A stretch of DNA of 64,000 nt from JANXQE01 sp035651635 (GTDB lineage Bacteria > Verrucomicrobiota > Verrucomicrobiia > Limisphaerales > UBA8199), in NCBI GenBank assembly GCA_035651635.1, contig DASRFK010000330.1, forward strand, positions 6,340 through 70,339, written 5' to 3'. Under the pieces are notes generated by a model. The model was not told the origin of the DNA. It did not search any database and saw nothing but the letters and a program-made list of their open reading frames with translations. The position numbers were made by a program, and so were the translations under genes. Shown piece by piece: positions 41,343-51,331 of the stretch. Numbering within the stretch: the first letter of the stretch is position 1; each line of letters starts with the position of its first letter.

Positions 41343-42629
41343 ATGACCTTGAGAGACGAGATGACTGAATTGGCCCGGCGGGCCAAAGCCGCGTCACGTG
41401 ATCTGGCGCGCTTGGGCACGGCGGATAAAAACGCTTGCCTGCTGGCTATGGCCAAGGCCATCGAGCAAAACGGCCCGTCCATTCAACAAGCCAATGCGCT
41501 CGATATGGAAGCCGGTTCGAGGTCGGGCCTCTCCTCGGCTATGCTCGATCGTCTCAAACTCGACGACAAACGCGTGGCGTCGATGGCGCGCGGGTTGCGC
41601 GAAGTCGCCGAACTGCCTGATCCCGTGGGCAGAATTCTCGACGAACGGGTTCGGCCCAACGGTTTGAAATTACAGAAGGTTTCCACACCGATCGGGGTCG
41701 TCGTGATCATTTACGAGTCCCGCCCGAACGTCACCGCCGATGCCGCCAGCCTATGCTTTAAATCGGGCAACGCCACTATCCTGCGCGGCGGCAAAGAAGC
41801 TCTGAAGTCAAACCAGGCAATTGCCAGGATTTTGATCGAGGCGGGGCGCCGAACGCTCGGAGCTTTTCCCGAGTTCGGCATCCAGGTCGTGCCGACTACC
41901 GATCGGGAAGCCGTCAAGGAATTGCTCTCGCTGACACAATACGTTGATTTGTGCATGCCGCGCGGCGGAGAGAGCTTGATCCGAGCCGTCGCCGAATCTT
42001 CGAAAGTCCCGGTCATCAAGCATTACAAGGGAGTTTGCCACGTTTACGTGGATGCGGATGCGGACCTGGACATGGCGCAGGAAATCGCGATGAACGCCAA
42101 AGTCCAGCGTCCCGCCGTCTGCAATGCGATGGAAACGCTGCTGGTCGATCGGGTGGTCGCGGCGACCTTTCTGCCCAGGCTGGCGCCCAGGCTGGCAGAA
42201 AAGGGCGTGCAATTGCGTCTCGATGAGGAGTCGGAGGCCATTTTCAACCAGAGCGCGATGAGTCCAAAACCACAGACCCAGCGCGCGACTGACCAGGACT
42301 ATTTCACCGAATACAACGACTACATTCTTAACGTAAAAGTAGTGGACGGTGTCGCGCGCGCAATCGAACACATCAACCACTACGGTTCGTCACACTCGGA
42401 CAGCATCGTGACCGGCAGCGAAGCGCGGGCCAAAAGATTCCTGAAGGAGGTCGACTCGGCCGCCGTTTATTGGAACGCCTCAACGCGGTTCACGGATGGC
42501 AGCGAGTTTGGCATGGGAGCGGAAATCGGAATCAGCACCGACAAGATTGGCGCCCGCGGCCCGATGGGCCTGGATGAGTTGACCAGTTACAAATGGATGG
42601 GATTCGGGACCGGACAGCTTCGCACTTGA
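41343..42629 (+). CDS. proA: Gamma-glutamyl phosphate reductase
   Basis: A 428-residue NADPH-dependent aldehyde-dehydrogenase-fold enzyme, second step of proline synthesis. Motifs: VPIGVVVIIYESRPNVTADAA-like core (here TPIGVVVIIYESRPNVT), GNATILRGGKEALKSN, IVTGSEARAKRFLKEVDSAAVYWNASTRFTDG, and the catalytic cysteine in QRPAVCNAMETLLV. The ATG at 41343 is preceded by GGAAG, a good ribosome-binding site. A much longer in-frame reading crosses the CotH gene and is rejected. No proB nearby. Confidence 0.97.
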   Translation: MTLRDEMTELARRAKAASRDLARLGTADKNACLLAMAKAIEQNGPSIQQANALDMEAGSRSGLSSAMLDRLKLDDKRVASMARGLREVAELPDPVGRILDERVRPNGLKLQKVSTPIGVVVIIYESRPNVTADAASLCFKSGNATILRGGKEALKSNQAIARILIEAGRRTLGAFPEFGIQVVPTTDREAVKELLSLTQYVDLCMPRGGESLIRAVAESSKVPVIKHYKGVCHVYVDADADLDMAQEIAMNAKVQRPAVCNAMETLLVDRVVAATFLPRLAPRLAEKGVQLRLDEESEAIFNQSAMSPKPQTQRATDQDYFTEYNDYILNVKVVDGVARAIEHINHYGSSHSDSIVTGSEARAKRFLKEVDSAAVYWNASTRFTDGSEFGMGAEIGISTDKIGARGPMGLDELTSYKWMGFGTGQLRT

Positions 42630-42707
42630 GGCGCCAGCCGAAGCAAAGCGGTCTTAAGTGCGGATAACTAACTCAACAAAAAGAGCAAAGAGGAAGGTTA
42701 ATTAACT

Positions 42708-43124
42708 ATGGCCGATGACATAAAACTGGAGAATTACCGCAAGAGCGTAGCCAAGATCCTCGACCTTTGGGGAGCTAAACTCGAAAAGATCGCCAAGGAA
42801 CTCGCCCCCATCCTGGCGGAGCTGGATAAATTGGACGAGAACAACCCCGACGATAAGAAACGCATCGACGAGCTCAAAAAGAAATGCGCGGATTTACATA
42901 AACAGGTTGAAACCGCCAACCTGGAATTGCGTCTCGACTTGATGGGCATCGACATTCCCCCAGAGGCCGACGGCAAGGAACTCGTGAAGATTCCTCAATG
43001 GATGAAAGACATCATCAAGCGCAAAGGCCTGCCGCTGGGGAAGGATGTGTCGATCGCCCCGACCGTGGATTTCGATTTCAAAGCCAAAAAAATCAAATCG
43101 TTCGGAATCAAGATCACCTGGTAG
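42708..43124 (+). CDS. Small charged helical protein of unknown function
   Basis: A 138-residue soluble protein with a strong Shine-Dalgarno (GAGGAAGG, 10-17 bases upstream), unusual in this window. Residues 1-75 are dense in Lys/Glu/Asp in heptad-like pattern (ENYRKSVAKILDLWGAKLEKI) and probably form a coiled coil; residues 85-138 hold Pro/Lys-rich turns and a possible beta end (VDFDFKAKKIKSFGIKITW). No family known to me. The strong SD suggests high expression. Confidence 0.65.
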   Translation: MADDIKLENYRKSVAKILDLWGAKLEKIAKELAPILAELDKLDENNPDDKKRIDELKKKCADLHKQVETANLELRLDLMGIDIPPEADGKELVKIPQWMKDIIKRKGLPLGKDVSIAPTVDFDFKAKKIKSFGIKITW

Positions 43125-43347
43125 GCCGCAAGCAAGATTGCCAACAGCGTACGCTCGTCGCGGTTTTAGTCGGTTGTTTCGCCGGCTCGCGGGCCGGCAG
43201 GTGCGGTTGGAAAAGCGGCGATGCAGATCAGGTGCGCACCCAGGACAGGGCCGGCCAGGGCATCAGGAACCTTCGTCAGAACACGCTTTGGAGCCCGCGC
43301 TGTTTCTAGTTGGGCTCCTCGCGGCCTGCTATCTCTGGAAATCCGGG

Positions 43348-43881
43348 CTATTTTGGCTTGGCCGGGCGCTTCGGTTGTTCCTCTTCTTCCTCTTGTTCTT
43401 CGTCCTGCTCCTCGTTTTCGTCGACGTTGATCACGGTCTCGGCCAGTTCGGTTAACCGCTCGTCGGTGTCCCGCTCTTCATCGAGAGTTTCTTCGAGCAG
43501 ATCCCCGGCTTCTTCTTCTCCCAGCAGGCGGGCCCAGGATTGGAGCGAACCGTAGGAAGCGATTTCGTAATGCTCGACTTTTTGCGCAGCGCAAATCAGG
43601 GCGGCGTCCCCCTGACTTTCTTTGATCAACTCGTCGGCTTCTTTGATCAGGCCTTCCATAGCCTTGCAGCCTTTGCTCTTAGGCTCTTCGCCGACGACTT
43701 CAAACACCTGTTCGATCCGTTCCACTTGTCCCTCGGTTTGTTCCAAATGCTCCTCGAACGAATGACGCAGATCTTCATGCTGGGCAGCCTGCGCCATCTT
43801 GGGCAATGCCTTCAGAAGCTGTTTCTCCGCATCATAGATATCGCCTAACTCATCCAGAAAAGTTTCGCGCAGCGTGCTCAT
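43348..43881 (-). CDS. Ferritin-like DUF892 (YciE/YciF-type) protein
   Basis: A 177-residue four-helix bundle. The start at 43881 gives MSTLRETFLDELGDIYDAEKQLLKALPKMAQAA, the YciE/YciF family opening with conserved Tyr-Asp-Ala-Glu-Lys. Metal-binding Glu and His positions (SFEEHLEQTEGQVERIEQVF, KVEHYEIASYGSL) are present. The last 25 residues are a poly-Glu/Asp and Lys tail. Proteins of this group are stress-induced ferritin-like proteins. The longer reading adds 15 residues upstream with no support. Confidence 0.9.
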   Translation of the reverse strand: MSTLRETFLDELGDIYDAEKQLLKALPKMAQAAQHEDLRHSFEEHLEQTEGQVERIEQVFEVVGEEPKSKGCKAMEGLIKEADELIKESQGDAALICAAQKVEHYEIASYGSLQSWARLLGEEEAGDLLEETLDEERDTDERLTELAETVINVDENEEQDEEQEEEEEQPKRPAKPK

Positions 43882-44104
43882 AGTTTCTCTACCTTTCGTT
43901 TCATTGTGTTTGTTTGCTTTGACCACCGGAGGCTAAGCTCCGCTCACCAGCGGCACAATGGGTGGAACACCCAACGGTTTGGATCCATTTCGTACTTGTG
44001 AATTTCGGCACGACGATGCTTCGATCGGAAAAGCAAACCCGTTTTGAGGATCAGAAGTCTTTGCCCATCAGCCGCGCTCGGCCTATTCTCCCGCAAGCCC
44101 TTGA

Positions 44105-47100
44105 ATGCGTGCCCGAAGTATGACTGCCCGAATTAACAGCACTCAGTTCACGTTGCTTTGCTGCCTGGCCCTGAATTGTGTCCTCCTCCGTCGGCCTGTA
44201 CTGGCTGCCAATTCGCCATCCCTGCCGTCGCCTCACGTGGTTTTCGTTATTGGCGAGAATGAATATCACACCTGGGAAACACTGCCCGAATTTGCCCGCA
44301 AAGAACTGGCCGCGCAGCGCCTCACCTCCTCGTTCGTAATGGCCAGCCCGAAGGAGCATGATAACAATTTCACCAATTTCGCCGCCATCAAAGACGCGGA
44401 CCTGCTCTTCATCAGCGTGCGCCGGCGAACCCCGCCGACTGAAATGATGTCGCTCATTCGTGCCCATCTGGCAGCCGGCAAACCTCTGCTCGGCATTCGC
44501 ACGGCCAGCCACGCTTTTGGGGCTGATCCTCCTGACAACGCGCACGAAGGCTGGCGCACGTTCGATCGCGACATTCTCGGGTGCAGTTACCAGGATCATT
44601 ATAATAATACCGGGACCAACGCGCCAGCCACACTCGTCCAGGTGCTTCCGGATCGACCGCACCCGATCCTGACGGGTATCCCCGCCCATCCACTTCGCGT
44701 TACATCGCACTTGTACAAAAGCCGGGACCTTGGGCCCACCGTGACTGCCTTGATGAACGGCCATGTCGAGGGCCGGGCTGAGTCGGAACCGGTGGCGTGG
44801 GTAAACACAGACCGCGACCGCCGCGTGTTCTACACTTCGCTGGGCAGCCTGGACGATTTCAACCAACCCTTCTTCCGCAGACTCCTCCTCAATGCAGTGC
44901 TTTGGTCGCTGGGCCGGCCCGTGCCGACCCAGACTGCCTCCGCACCCGATGCCCTCGAAGCCCCCACTGCCACAACGAGTACAGGAGTGAACCCAACTCA
45001 AAACCTGCCTCAAGCCGCCCCGCTCAGCCCCGCCGAATCCGCTGCCCGGTTCAAAGTCGCCGACGACCTGCAAATCGACCAGGTCCTGGCTGAACCGGAG
45101 GTGCGCCAACCGGTGTTCCTCAACTTCGATGAACGCGGCCGGATGTGGGTCGTGGAATACCTGCAGTACCCCTTCCCCGCTGGATTAAAGATGCTCAGCC
45201 ATGACAGTTTCTGGCGCGCGGTCTATGACAAGGTTCCACCGCCACCGCCGCACCAATTTGTTGGCGCTGATAAGATCTGCATTTATGAAGACGTGGACGG
45301 CACCGGCCGGTTCACGAAACAAAAAACCTTCGTTGAAGGCCTGAACATTACTACGGCGGTGACCAGAGGCCGCGGCGGCGTCTGGGTCCTCAATCCCCCT
45401 TACCTTCTCTTCTATCCGGACAGAAATAACGACGATATTCCCGATGGGGATCCCGAGGTCCGGCTTTCAGGTTTCGGCCTCGAGGACACGCATTCGGTGG
45501 TGAACAGTTTGCGCTGGGGACCTGATGGCTGGCTATATGGCTGCCAAGGCAGCACAGTGACCGCGCGAGTAGTGCGACCGGGCCTGGACAAAGAGCCGAT
45601 TGCCTACACGATGGGCCAGCAGATTTGGCGGTATCATCCTGAAACCAAACGGTTCGAGGTCTTTGCCGAAGGGGGTGGCAACGCCTTTGGCTGCGAGATT
45701 GACGCCCAAGGCCGCATCTTCTCCGGCCACAACGGCGGCGATACACGCGGCTTCCATTACATGCAAGGCGCCTACTTGCAAAAAGGTTTCGACAAGCACG
45801 GCCCGCTTTCCAATCCATATGCCTTCGGCTTCTTCCCGCCCATGCCCCACCCGGCTGTCGACCGCTTTACTCACAACTTCATTATTTATGACGGCGGGGC
45901 ACTGCCGGCCCAATACAACGGAAAGCTCTTCGGCATCGAGCCGCTCCAGGGCCGTGTGGTTCAGACGGACATCGAGCCCGACGGGTCGACCTTTAAGACC
46001 TGGGACATCAATTATCCGGTGACCACCACCGATCAGTGGTTTCGCCCGGTCGATATCAAGCTCGGCCCCGACGGCGCGATTTACATTGCCGATTGGTATG
46101 ACGGTCAAATCAATCATTACCGAAATCACCAGGGGCAGATCGACAAAAGCAACGGGCGCATTTACCGCTTGAGAGCCAAAGACGCGAAACCCATTGCGCC
46201 CTTTGATCTGGGCAAACTTTCGAGCACCGAGTTAATTTCCTACCTCGGCCACACGAACAAATGGTTCAGGCAGCAAACTCTGCGTCTGCTGGGCGACCGC
46301 AAGGACAAGACCCTGGCGCCGCTTTTGAACGACATGGTCCAAACCAACCGGGGCCAACTTGCTTTGGAGAGCTTCTGGGCTTTGAACCTGAGCGGCGGCT
46401 TCGACGATGCCCTCGCGCTCAAGACTCTAAGCCACCCGGACCCATTTGTCCGCCTCTGGACGGTGCGGCTGTTGGGTGACGAATGCAAGGTTAGCACTAA
46501 ACTCGCGCCGAAACTCGCCGTGCTGGCCGCGACGGAGTCCGACGTGGAGGTCCGCGCACAACTGGCTTGCAGCGCCAAACGCTTACCCGCCGGCCAGGCG
46601 CTGCCAATCGTGCGCAGCCTATTGGGCCATGATGAAGATACGACCGAAAAGCGGTTGCCCTTGCTGATCTGGTGGGCCATCGAGGCGCACTGCGAATCCA
46701 ATCGCGCGGCGGTCGTGGACCTGTTCAGGGATCGGGCAATTTGGCGTTTACCGCTGGCCCAGCAGCATATCTTGTCGCGCTTGATGCAGCGTTTTGCCAT
46801 GGCCGGAACGCGCCAGGACCTCATTACTTGCGCGCAACTGCTCCGTCTCTCACCGGGTCCGGAGCAAACCGCCAGGCTTATGGCCGGGTTCGAGTTGGCG
46901 TTCAAAGGACGTTCCCTGGCAGAGCTGCCGGATGAATTGGCTGAAGCGATTGGCAAGACCGGCGGCGAATCGGTGATTCTTGGCGTGCGCCGCGGTGACT
47001 CCGCAGCCATCGACGTTGCCCTGCAAGTCGTGAGCGACCCGAAGCAATCCACTGAACAGCGCCTGCGCTACATTGAAATCCTGGGCGAAGTGAAACAGCC

Positions 47101-47926
47101 CCGGAGCCGGCCGCTCCTGCTCAAGCTCATTTCGAACCAGGTAGACCGATCCCTCCACAAGGCAGCCCTGACAGCGCTACAACAGTTCGATGAACCTGGC
47201 ATAGCCTCGCAGGTGCTGGCGGAATTCGATTCCCTCGATCCAGACGCTCACACCGCCGCGCTTAGCTTGCTTTCGAGCCGCCCCGAGTGGTCGTTGCAAC
47301 TGCTCCAGGCTGTCGATGCAGGACGCCTTCCGGCTTCGACCATCACGCCGGATGCGGTGCAAAAGATGAAAACCTACCCGGATCCCCGCCTGGCGCAATT
47401 ACTGCGCAAGAATTGTCCGCAAGAGCGCCTGCCTACCACCGCCGAAATGCAGCAGCAAATCCACCAGTTCGCCTCCACGATCCGAGGCGGGGGAGGCGAT
47501 CCGTACGAGGGCAGAAAGCTTTTTAGTATGAGTTGCGGCTTGTGCCACAGGCTCTTTGGGCAAGGAGCCCAGATCGGTCCGGACCTCACTCCGTACAAGC
47601 GCGACGACCTCGAGACCATGCTGCTCAACGTGGTGAATCCGAATGCCGAGATCCGCGAAGGCTACGAGACCTACCTCGTCAGCACAAAAGATGGCCGCAC
47701 CCTCTCGGGATTTCTGGCCGACAAAGACAACCGCGTGGTGGTGCTGCGCGGTCTCGACGGCGTGAACCAGATTTTGCCCCAGGACCAAATCAAGGAAATG
47801 AAATCAACGGGCGCGTCGCTGATGCCGCAAGGTCTGCTTAGCGCACTGAGTGAGCAACAACTCCGCGATCTCTTCGCGTATCTTCAGAGTGCCCAGCCGC
47901 TGGTCGGCGAACCGCCGCGAAGATGA
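44105..47926 (+). CDS. ThuA-fused PVC-type heme-binding protein
   Basis: A 1273-residue exported protein combining four modules: signal peptide (1-35), ThuA-like domain (about 40-275; VVFVIGENEYHTWETLP, GIRTASHAFG), a beta-propeller dehydrogenase domain (about 310-720; MWVVEYLQYPFPAG, ADWYDGQINHYRNHQG), a HEAT-repeat region (about 720-1110), and a cytochrome c domain with CGLCH at 1144-1148 then QGAQIGPDLTPYKRDDLETML and a distal Met. Such PVC-type proteins are a hallmark of Planctomycetota/Verrucomicrobiota and are thought to oxidise sugars or alcohols at the periplasmic face. First gene of a four-gene plus-strand block. Confidence 0.92.
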   Translation: MRARSMTARINSTQFTLLCCLALNCVLLRRPVLAANSPSLPSPHVVFVIGENEYHTWETLPEFARKELAAQRLTSSFVMASPKEHDNNFTNFAAIKDADLLFISVRRRTPPTEMMSLIRAHLAAGKPLLGIRTASHAFGADPPDNAHEGWRTFDRDILGCSYQDHYNNTGTNAPATLVQVLPDRPHPILTGIPAHPLRVTSHLYKSRDLGPTVTALMNGHVEGRAESEPVAWVNTDRDRRVFYTSLGSLDDFNQPFFRRLLLNAVLWSLGRPVPTQTASAPDALEAPTATTSTGVNPTQNLPQAAPLSPAESAARFKVADDLQIDQVLAEPEVRQPVFLNFDERGRMWVVEYLQYPFPAGLKMLSHDSFWRAVYDKVPPPPPHQFVGADKICIYEDVDGTGRFTKQKTFVEGLNITTAVTRGRGGVWVLNPPYLLFYPDRNNDDIPDGDPEVRLSGFGLEDTHSVVNSLRWGPDGWLYGCQGSTVTARVVRPGLDKEPIAYTMGQQIWRYHPETKRFEVFAEGGGNAFGCEIDAQGRIFSGHNGGDTRGFHYMQGAYLQKGFDKHGPLSNPYAFGFFPPMPHPAVDRFTHNFIIYDGGALPAQYNGKLFGIEPLQGRVVQTDIEPDGSTFKTWDINYPVTTTDQWFRPVDIKLGPDGAIYIADWYDGQINHYRNHQGQIDKSNGRIYRLRAKDAKPIAPFDLGKLSSTELISYLGHTNKWFRQQTLRLLGDRKDKTLAPLLNDMVQTNRGQLALESFWALNLSGGFDDALALKTLSHPDPFVRLWTVRLLGDECKVSTKLAPKLAVLAATESDVEVRAQLACSAKRLPAGQALPIVRSLLGHDEDTTEKRLPLLIWWAIEAHCESNRAAVVDLFRDRAIWRLPLAQQHILSRLMQRFAMAGTRQDLITCAQLLRLSPGPEQTARLMAGFELAFKGRSLAELPDELAEAIGKTGGESVILGVRRGDSAAIDVALQVVSDPKQSTEQRLRYIEILGEVKQPRSRPLLLKLISNQVDRSLHKAALTALQQFDEPGIASQVLAEFDSLDPDAHTAALSLLSSRPEWSLQLLQAVDAGRLPASTITPDAVQKMKTYPDPRLAQLLRKNCPQERLPTTAEMQQQIHQFASTIRGGGGDPYEGRKLFSMSCGLCHRLFGQGAQIGPDLTPYKRDDLETMLLNVVNPNAEIREGYETYLVSTKDGRTLSGFLADKDNRVVVLRGLDGVNQILPQDQIKEMKSTGASLMPQGLLSALSEQQLRDLFAYLQSAQPLVGEPPRR

Positions 47927-48031
47927 TGGCCGCCGAGAAGCACAAAAGGCGCAAAATGGGATTGACCGGTTGTGGTCGGGCACACAATTCATGAATCGCA
48001 ACCGGCGTCTCAACGTCCATTCTGCACTGCC

Positions 48032-49903
48032 ATGATCCGCTTCGTTGTCATTTTGGCCGCGCTGGGCTTTGTGCGCGCTTCGATCCCAGCCGAAGTCCCC
48101 GCTGATCATTTCCAAGTTAAAGTCCGGCCGCTCTTGGAAGAATATTGCCTCAAATGCCACAACCCCACAAAAGCCAAGGGGGGTATTAACTTGGCCGCAT
48201 TTACAAATGTCGTTTCGGTCTATCGCGAGCCGGAGGTTTGGCAGAAGGTGCTCGCCAAAGTTCAGGCAAACGAAATGCCGCCCGAAGGCAAGCCGCAGCC
48301 CACCGATACTCAGCGCTCCGCGCTGACCAACTGGGTTCACCAAAGTCTGCAGGACCTCGAGGAAGGCCGCTTCGCGGCCGACCCGGGCCGCGTCCTCATT
48401 CACCGGCTGAGCAAAACCGAATACAACTGCACCATCCGCGACCTCCTCGGCGTTGATAGCAACCCCGCCGATAATTTCCCGACTGAAGGTGGAGGCGGAG
48501 GCGGGTTCGATAATAATGCCGATACTTTGTTTATTCCGCCGATTCTGATGGAACGGTACCTGGCCGCGGCCACCACCCTCGTCGAGCAAGTGCCCAAAGA
48601 AAGGATCTTCTTCACCAAAAAAAACTGGTTCGAGTCGGAGCGCGCCGCGGCAAAAAGAATCCTCGCGCATTTCGGGATGCGGGGATTTCGCCGGCCGCTT
48701 GAGCCCGGTGAACTCGACCGGTTAATGCTGATTTACGATCGAACGAGAGAGAAAAAGCGCGATTTCGCTGCGGGGGTCAAAGCGGCGCTGACCGGGATCC
48801 TGGTTTCGCCGAATTTCCTGTTCCGGGTCGAAACCGATCAGGAGCGTGACGGCGCGTATCGCGTTTCGGACTACGAGTTGGCCAGCCGGCTTTCCTATTT
48901 CCTGTGGTCGTCCATGCCCGACGAGGAATTGTTCCGTTGGGCCGGCGCGAACCAGTTGCACGAGCCAAAGATGCTCGAGCAGCAGGTCGCTCGGATGATC
49001 CGGGACCCGAAATCAAGAGTGTTTACCGAAAGCTTTGCCAGCCAGTGGCTGCGCGTGCGCGAACTCAGAACAGCCGCCCAGCCCGATCCCAACCGTTTTC
49101 CGAACTTCACCCCGGCATTGCGCGACGCCATGTACCGGGAGGTGGTCGATTTCTTCGATTCCGTCCTGCGAGAGGACGCCAGCCTGCTGGGCCTGCTCTC
49201 AGCCGATTATACTTTCGTTAACTCGAGTCTGGCGAAGCTTTACGGTATTGATGGCGTGGAGGGAGAACAATTCCGGCGGGTCAAACTGGCCGATGACAAG
49301 CGCGGGGGTCTCCTTGGCATGGCCGCCGTGCTCACACTGACGTCCTATCCGCAGCGGACCAGCCCCGTTCTGCGTGGGAAGTGGGTGCTGGAAGAAATCC
49401 TCGGCACACCGCCGCCGCCGCCACCACCCCTGGTCAAAAGTTTGCCGCCCGACGATTCGCCGGTCGACGGCCTGACTCTGCGGCAACAACTGGAAAAACA
49501 TCGCGCGCAACCGGAATGCGCGGCTTGCCACGTCCGGATGGACCCATTGGGTTTTGGATTGGAAAACTTCGACCCCATCGGTGCCTGGCGAGCCAGGATT
49601 GGCAATCAGCCTGTAGACGCTTCCGGCGTGCTGCCCGACGGTGAAAAATTTGAAGGTCCGGCTCAGCTGAAAAAAGTCCTGCTTGGCCGGAAAGAGGAAT
49701 TTATTCGCAACCTAACCCGCAAAATGCTAGCCTTTGCCTTGGGCCGCGGCCTGGAGTATTACGACACGCCGGCGGTCAACCGGATCACAAAAGCTTTGGC
49801 CAGCCATGACTATCGAAGCTCGGTCTTGATTTCACAAATCGTCCAAAGCTTTCCCTTCGAGTATCGGCGCAACGCGCCGGTTCTGCAGTCGGCCAAGAAT
49901 TGA
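48032..49903 (+). CDS. DUF1592-family (planctomycete cytochrome) protein
   Basis: A 623-residue exported protein. Signal peptide MIRFVVILAALGFVRASIPA; cytochrome-like CLKCH at 39-43; DUF1587 near TEYNCTIRDLLGVD; DUF1592 region (FRRPLEPGELDRLM, LSYFLWSSMPDEEL); DUF1588 with the characteristic TPPPPPPPLVKSLP stretch and CAACH at 496-500 (RMDPLGFGLENFDPIG); DUF1585 at the end. It is the partner usually encoded next to DUF1552 proteins in these phyla. The start at 48032 gives the signal; an upstream in-frame start lacks one. The previous gene ends 105 bases before. Confidence 0.92.
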   Translation: MIRFVVILAALGFVRASIPAEVPADHFQVKVRPLLEEYCLKCHNPTKAKGGINLAAFTNVVSVYREPEVWQKVLAKVQANEMPPEGKPQPTDTQRSALTNWVHQSLQDLEEGRFAADPGRVLIHRLSKTEYNCTIRDLLGVDSNPADNFPTEGGGGGGFDNNADTLFIPPILMERYLAAATTLVEQVPKERIFFTKKNWFESERAAAKRILAHFGMRGFRRPLEPGELDRLMLIYDRTREKKRDFAAGVKAALTGILVSPNFLFRVETDQERDGAYRVSDYELASRLSYFLWSSMPDEELFRWAGANQLHEPKMLEQQVARMIRDPKSRVFTESFASQWLRVRELRTAAQPDPNRFPNFTPALRDAMYREVVDFFDSVLREDASLLGLLSADYTFVNSSLAKLYGIDGVEGEQFRRVKLADDKRGGLLGMAAVLTLTSYPQRTSPVLRGKWVLEEILGTPPPPPPPLVKSLPPDDSPVDGLTLRQQLEKHRAQPECAACHVRMDPLGFGLENFDPIGAWRARIGNQPVDASGVLPDGEKFEGPAQLKKVLLGRKEEFIRNLTRKMLAFALGRGLEYYDTPAVNRITKALASHDYRSSVLISQIVQSFPFEYRRNAPVLQSAKN

Positions 49904-49907
49904 GCAT

Positions 49908-51326
49908 ATGAAGAACTGGCAGATCTCCCGGCGCGCCATGCTCAAAGGCATGGGTGCAATGTTAAGCCTTCCCTTATTGGAAGCGATGGGACCATTGCGC
50001 ACGCTAGCGGGCCCCGATGGTCGCAAGTACCCCGTGCGCCTGGGCGTGCTGTACATGCCCAATGGAGTCAATCCGCACGCCTGGACGCCCAAAGGCGCTG
50101 GGGCGGACTTTAAGCTCTCGCCGATTCTCGAACCGCTCAACAATGTTAAGAACAAGGTCCTGGTGCTCACCGAGTTGATGAATGCCGCGACGGACACCGG
50201 GGACGGTCACTACGTCAAAACCGCGGCTTTTCTCACCGGCACCACCATCACGCGCACTACCGGCAGCGATTTGCGTTGCGGCGCTATCTCGATGGACCAG
50301 GTCGCAGCTCAGCACATTGGCAATCTTACCCCTCTGCCCTCGCTCGAATTGGGCATCGAACCGGTCACGACCGGTGTTGATACCAACGTGGGATATACCC
50401 GCCTCTACGGTGCGCACATTTCCTGGAATACACCCACCACACCCCTGGCCAAGGAAATCAACCCCCAGCTCGCCTTCGATCGCCTGTTTCGCACTCCGGC
50501 CGCAGAAAACCAGGCCGGAGCCACCGACCGGAGTGTAGTGGACCTGGTCCTGGAAGATGCCAGGCGTTTGAAAGCAAAAGTGGGCAAAGCCGATCAGGCC
50601 AAGGTGAATGAATATCTCGAAGCCGTGCGCGCTGTCGAACGCCGCATCGAATTCGACGCCAAACGAAAAACGGCTGAATACAGCGAAGATCCTCTCGTGC
50701 GGCGCGAGATCGACAAACTCGGCAAGCGCATCAAAGATTTCTACGCCGACCCGGCCCAGGCCAGTGAACGTTCAGGCGACCATACCGAGCACGTACGGCT
50801 GATGCTCGACCTGATGGTCCTGGCTTTTTGGAGCGATTCGACCCGCATTTCGACGTTCATGTTCGGCAATGCCGTGAGCAATAAGAACTTTTCATTCCTG
50901 GAAGGCGTCCGCGGTGCGCATCATGAGATGTCACACCATGAGAACAAAGGCGACAAACTCGAACAGTACAAACTGATTAACCGATGGCACCTCGCCCAGA
51001 CCGCTTACATCCTTGAGAAAATGGAATCCATCAAGGAAGGCGAAGGCACTTTGCTGGATAATTCCATGGTACTGTTCGGCGCCGGCATGCGGGATGGCAA
51101 TGCCCACAACCCACACAACCTTCCCCTGGTTCTCGCTGGTCGTGGCGGCGGCACCATCGCCTCGGGCCGTCACCTGGCTTATCCCCAAAACACACCGTTA
51201 TGTAATCTCTACCAGTCCATGCTTCGCCGACTGGGCGCTCCCGTCGAGCGCTTTTCGGATAGCACCGGCGAATTAGCCGGCCTGGAAGACCCAGCCTTTG
51301 CCGGGTCCGGCCAGGCTGACGTGTAG
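49908..51326 (+). CDS. DUF1552-family exported protein
   Basis: A 472-residue protein beginning with SRRAMLKGMGAMLSLPLLEAM, a Tat-like signal, followed by the DUF1552 family landmarks RLGVLYMPNGVNPHAWTP, YVKTAAFLTGTTITRT and HHEMSHHENKGDKLEQY, with SMVLFGAGMRDGNAHNPHNLPLVLAGRGGG near the C-terminus. It lies 4 bases after the DUF1592 gene. The fold is alkaline-phosphatase/sulfatase-like (DUF1501-related) and the pair is expected to work in periplasmic oxidation of a polymer or sugar, but no reaction is established. Confidence 0.92.
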   Translation: MKNWQISRRAMLKGMGAMLSLPLLEAMGPLRTLAGPDGRKYPVRLGVLYMPNGVNPHAWTPKGAGADFKLSPILEPLNNVKNKVLVLTELMNAATDTGDGHYVKTAAFLTGTTITRTTGSDLRCGAISMDQVAAQHIGNLTPLPSLELGIEPVTTGVDTNVGYTRLYGAHISWNTPTTPLAKEINPQLAFDRLFRTPAAENQAGATDRSVVDLVLEDARRLKAKVGKADQAKVNEYLEAVRAVERRIEFDAKRKTAEYSEDPLVRREIDKLGKRIKDFYADPAQASERSGDHTEHVRLMLDLMVLAFWSDSTRISTFMFGNAVSNKNFSFLEGVRGAHHEMSHHENKGDKLEQYKLINRWHLAQTAYILEKMESIKEGEGTLLDNSMVLFGAGMRDGNAHNPHNLPLVLAGRGGGTIASGRHLAYPQNTPLCNLYQSMLRRLGAPVERFSDSTGELAGLEDPAFAGSGQADV

Positions 51327-51331
51327 CGATT

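Noticed and set aside
44051..45109. 352-residue minus-strand reading over the PVC cytochrome start
   Set aside because: No family features; the plus strand has a ThuA domain and a signal peptide here.
49390..49450. CCGCCG repeat tract as a simple-sequence element
   Set aside because: It encodes the poly-proline stretch typical of DUF1588, so it is a family feature.
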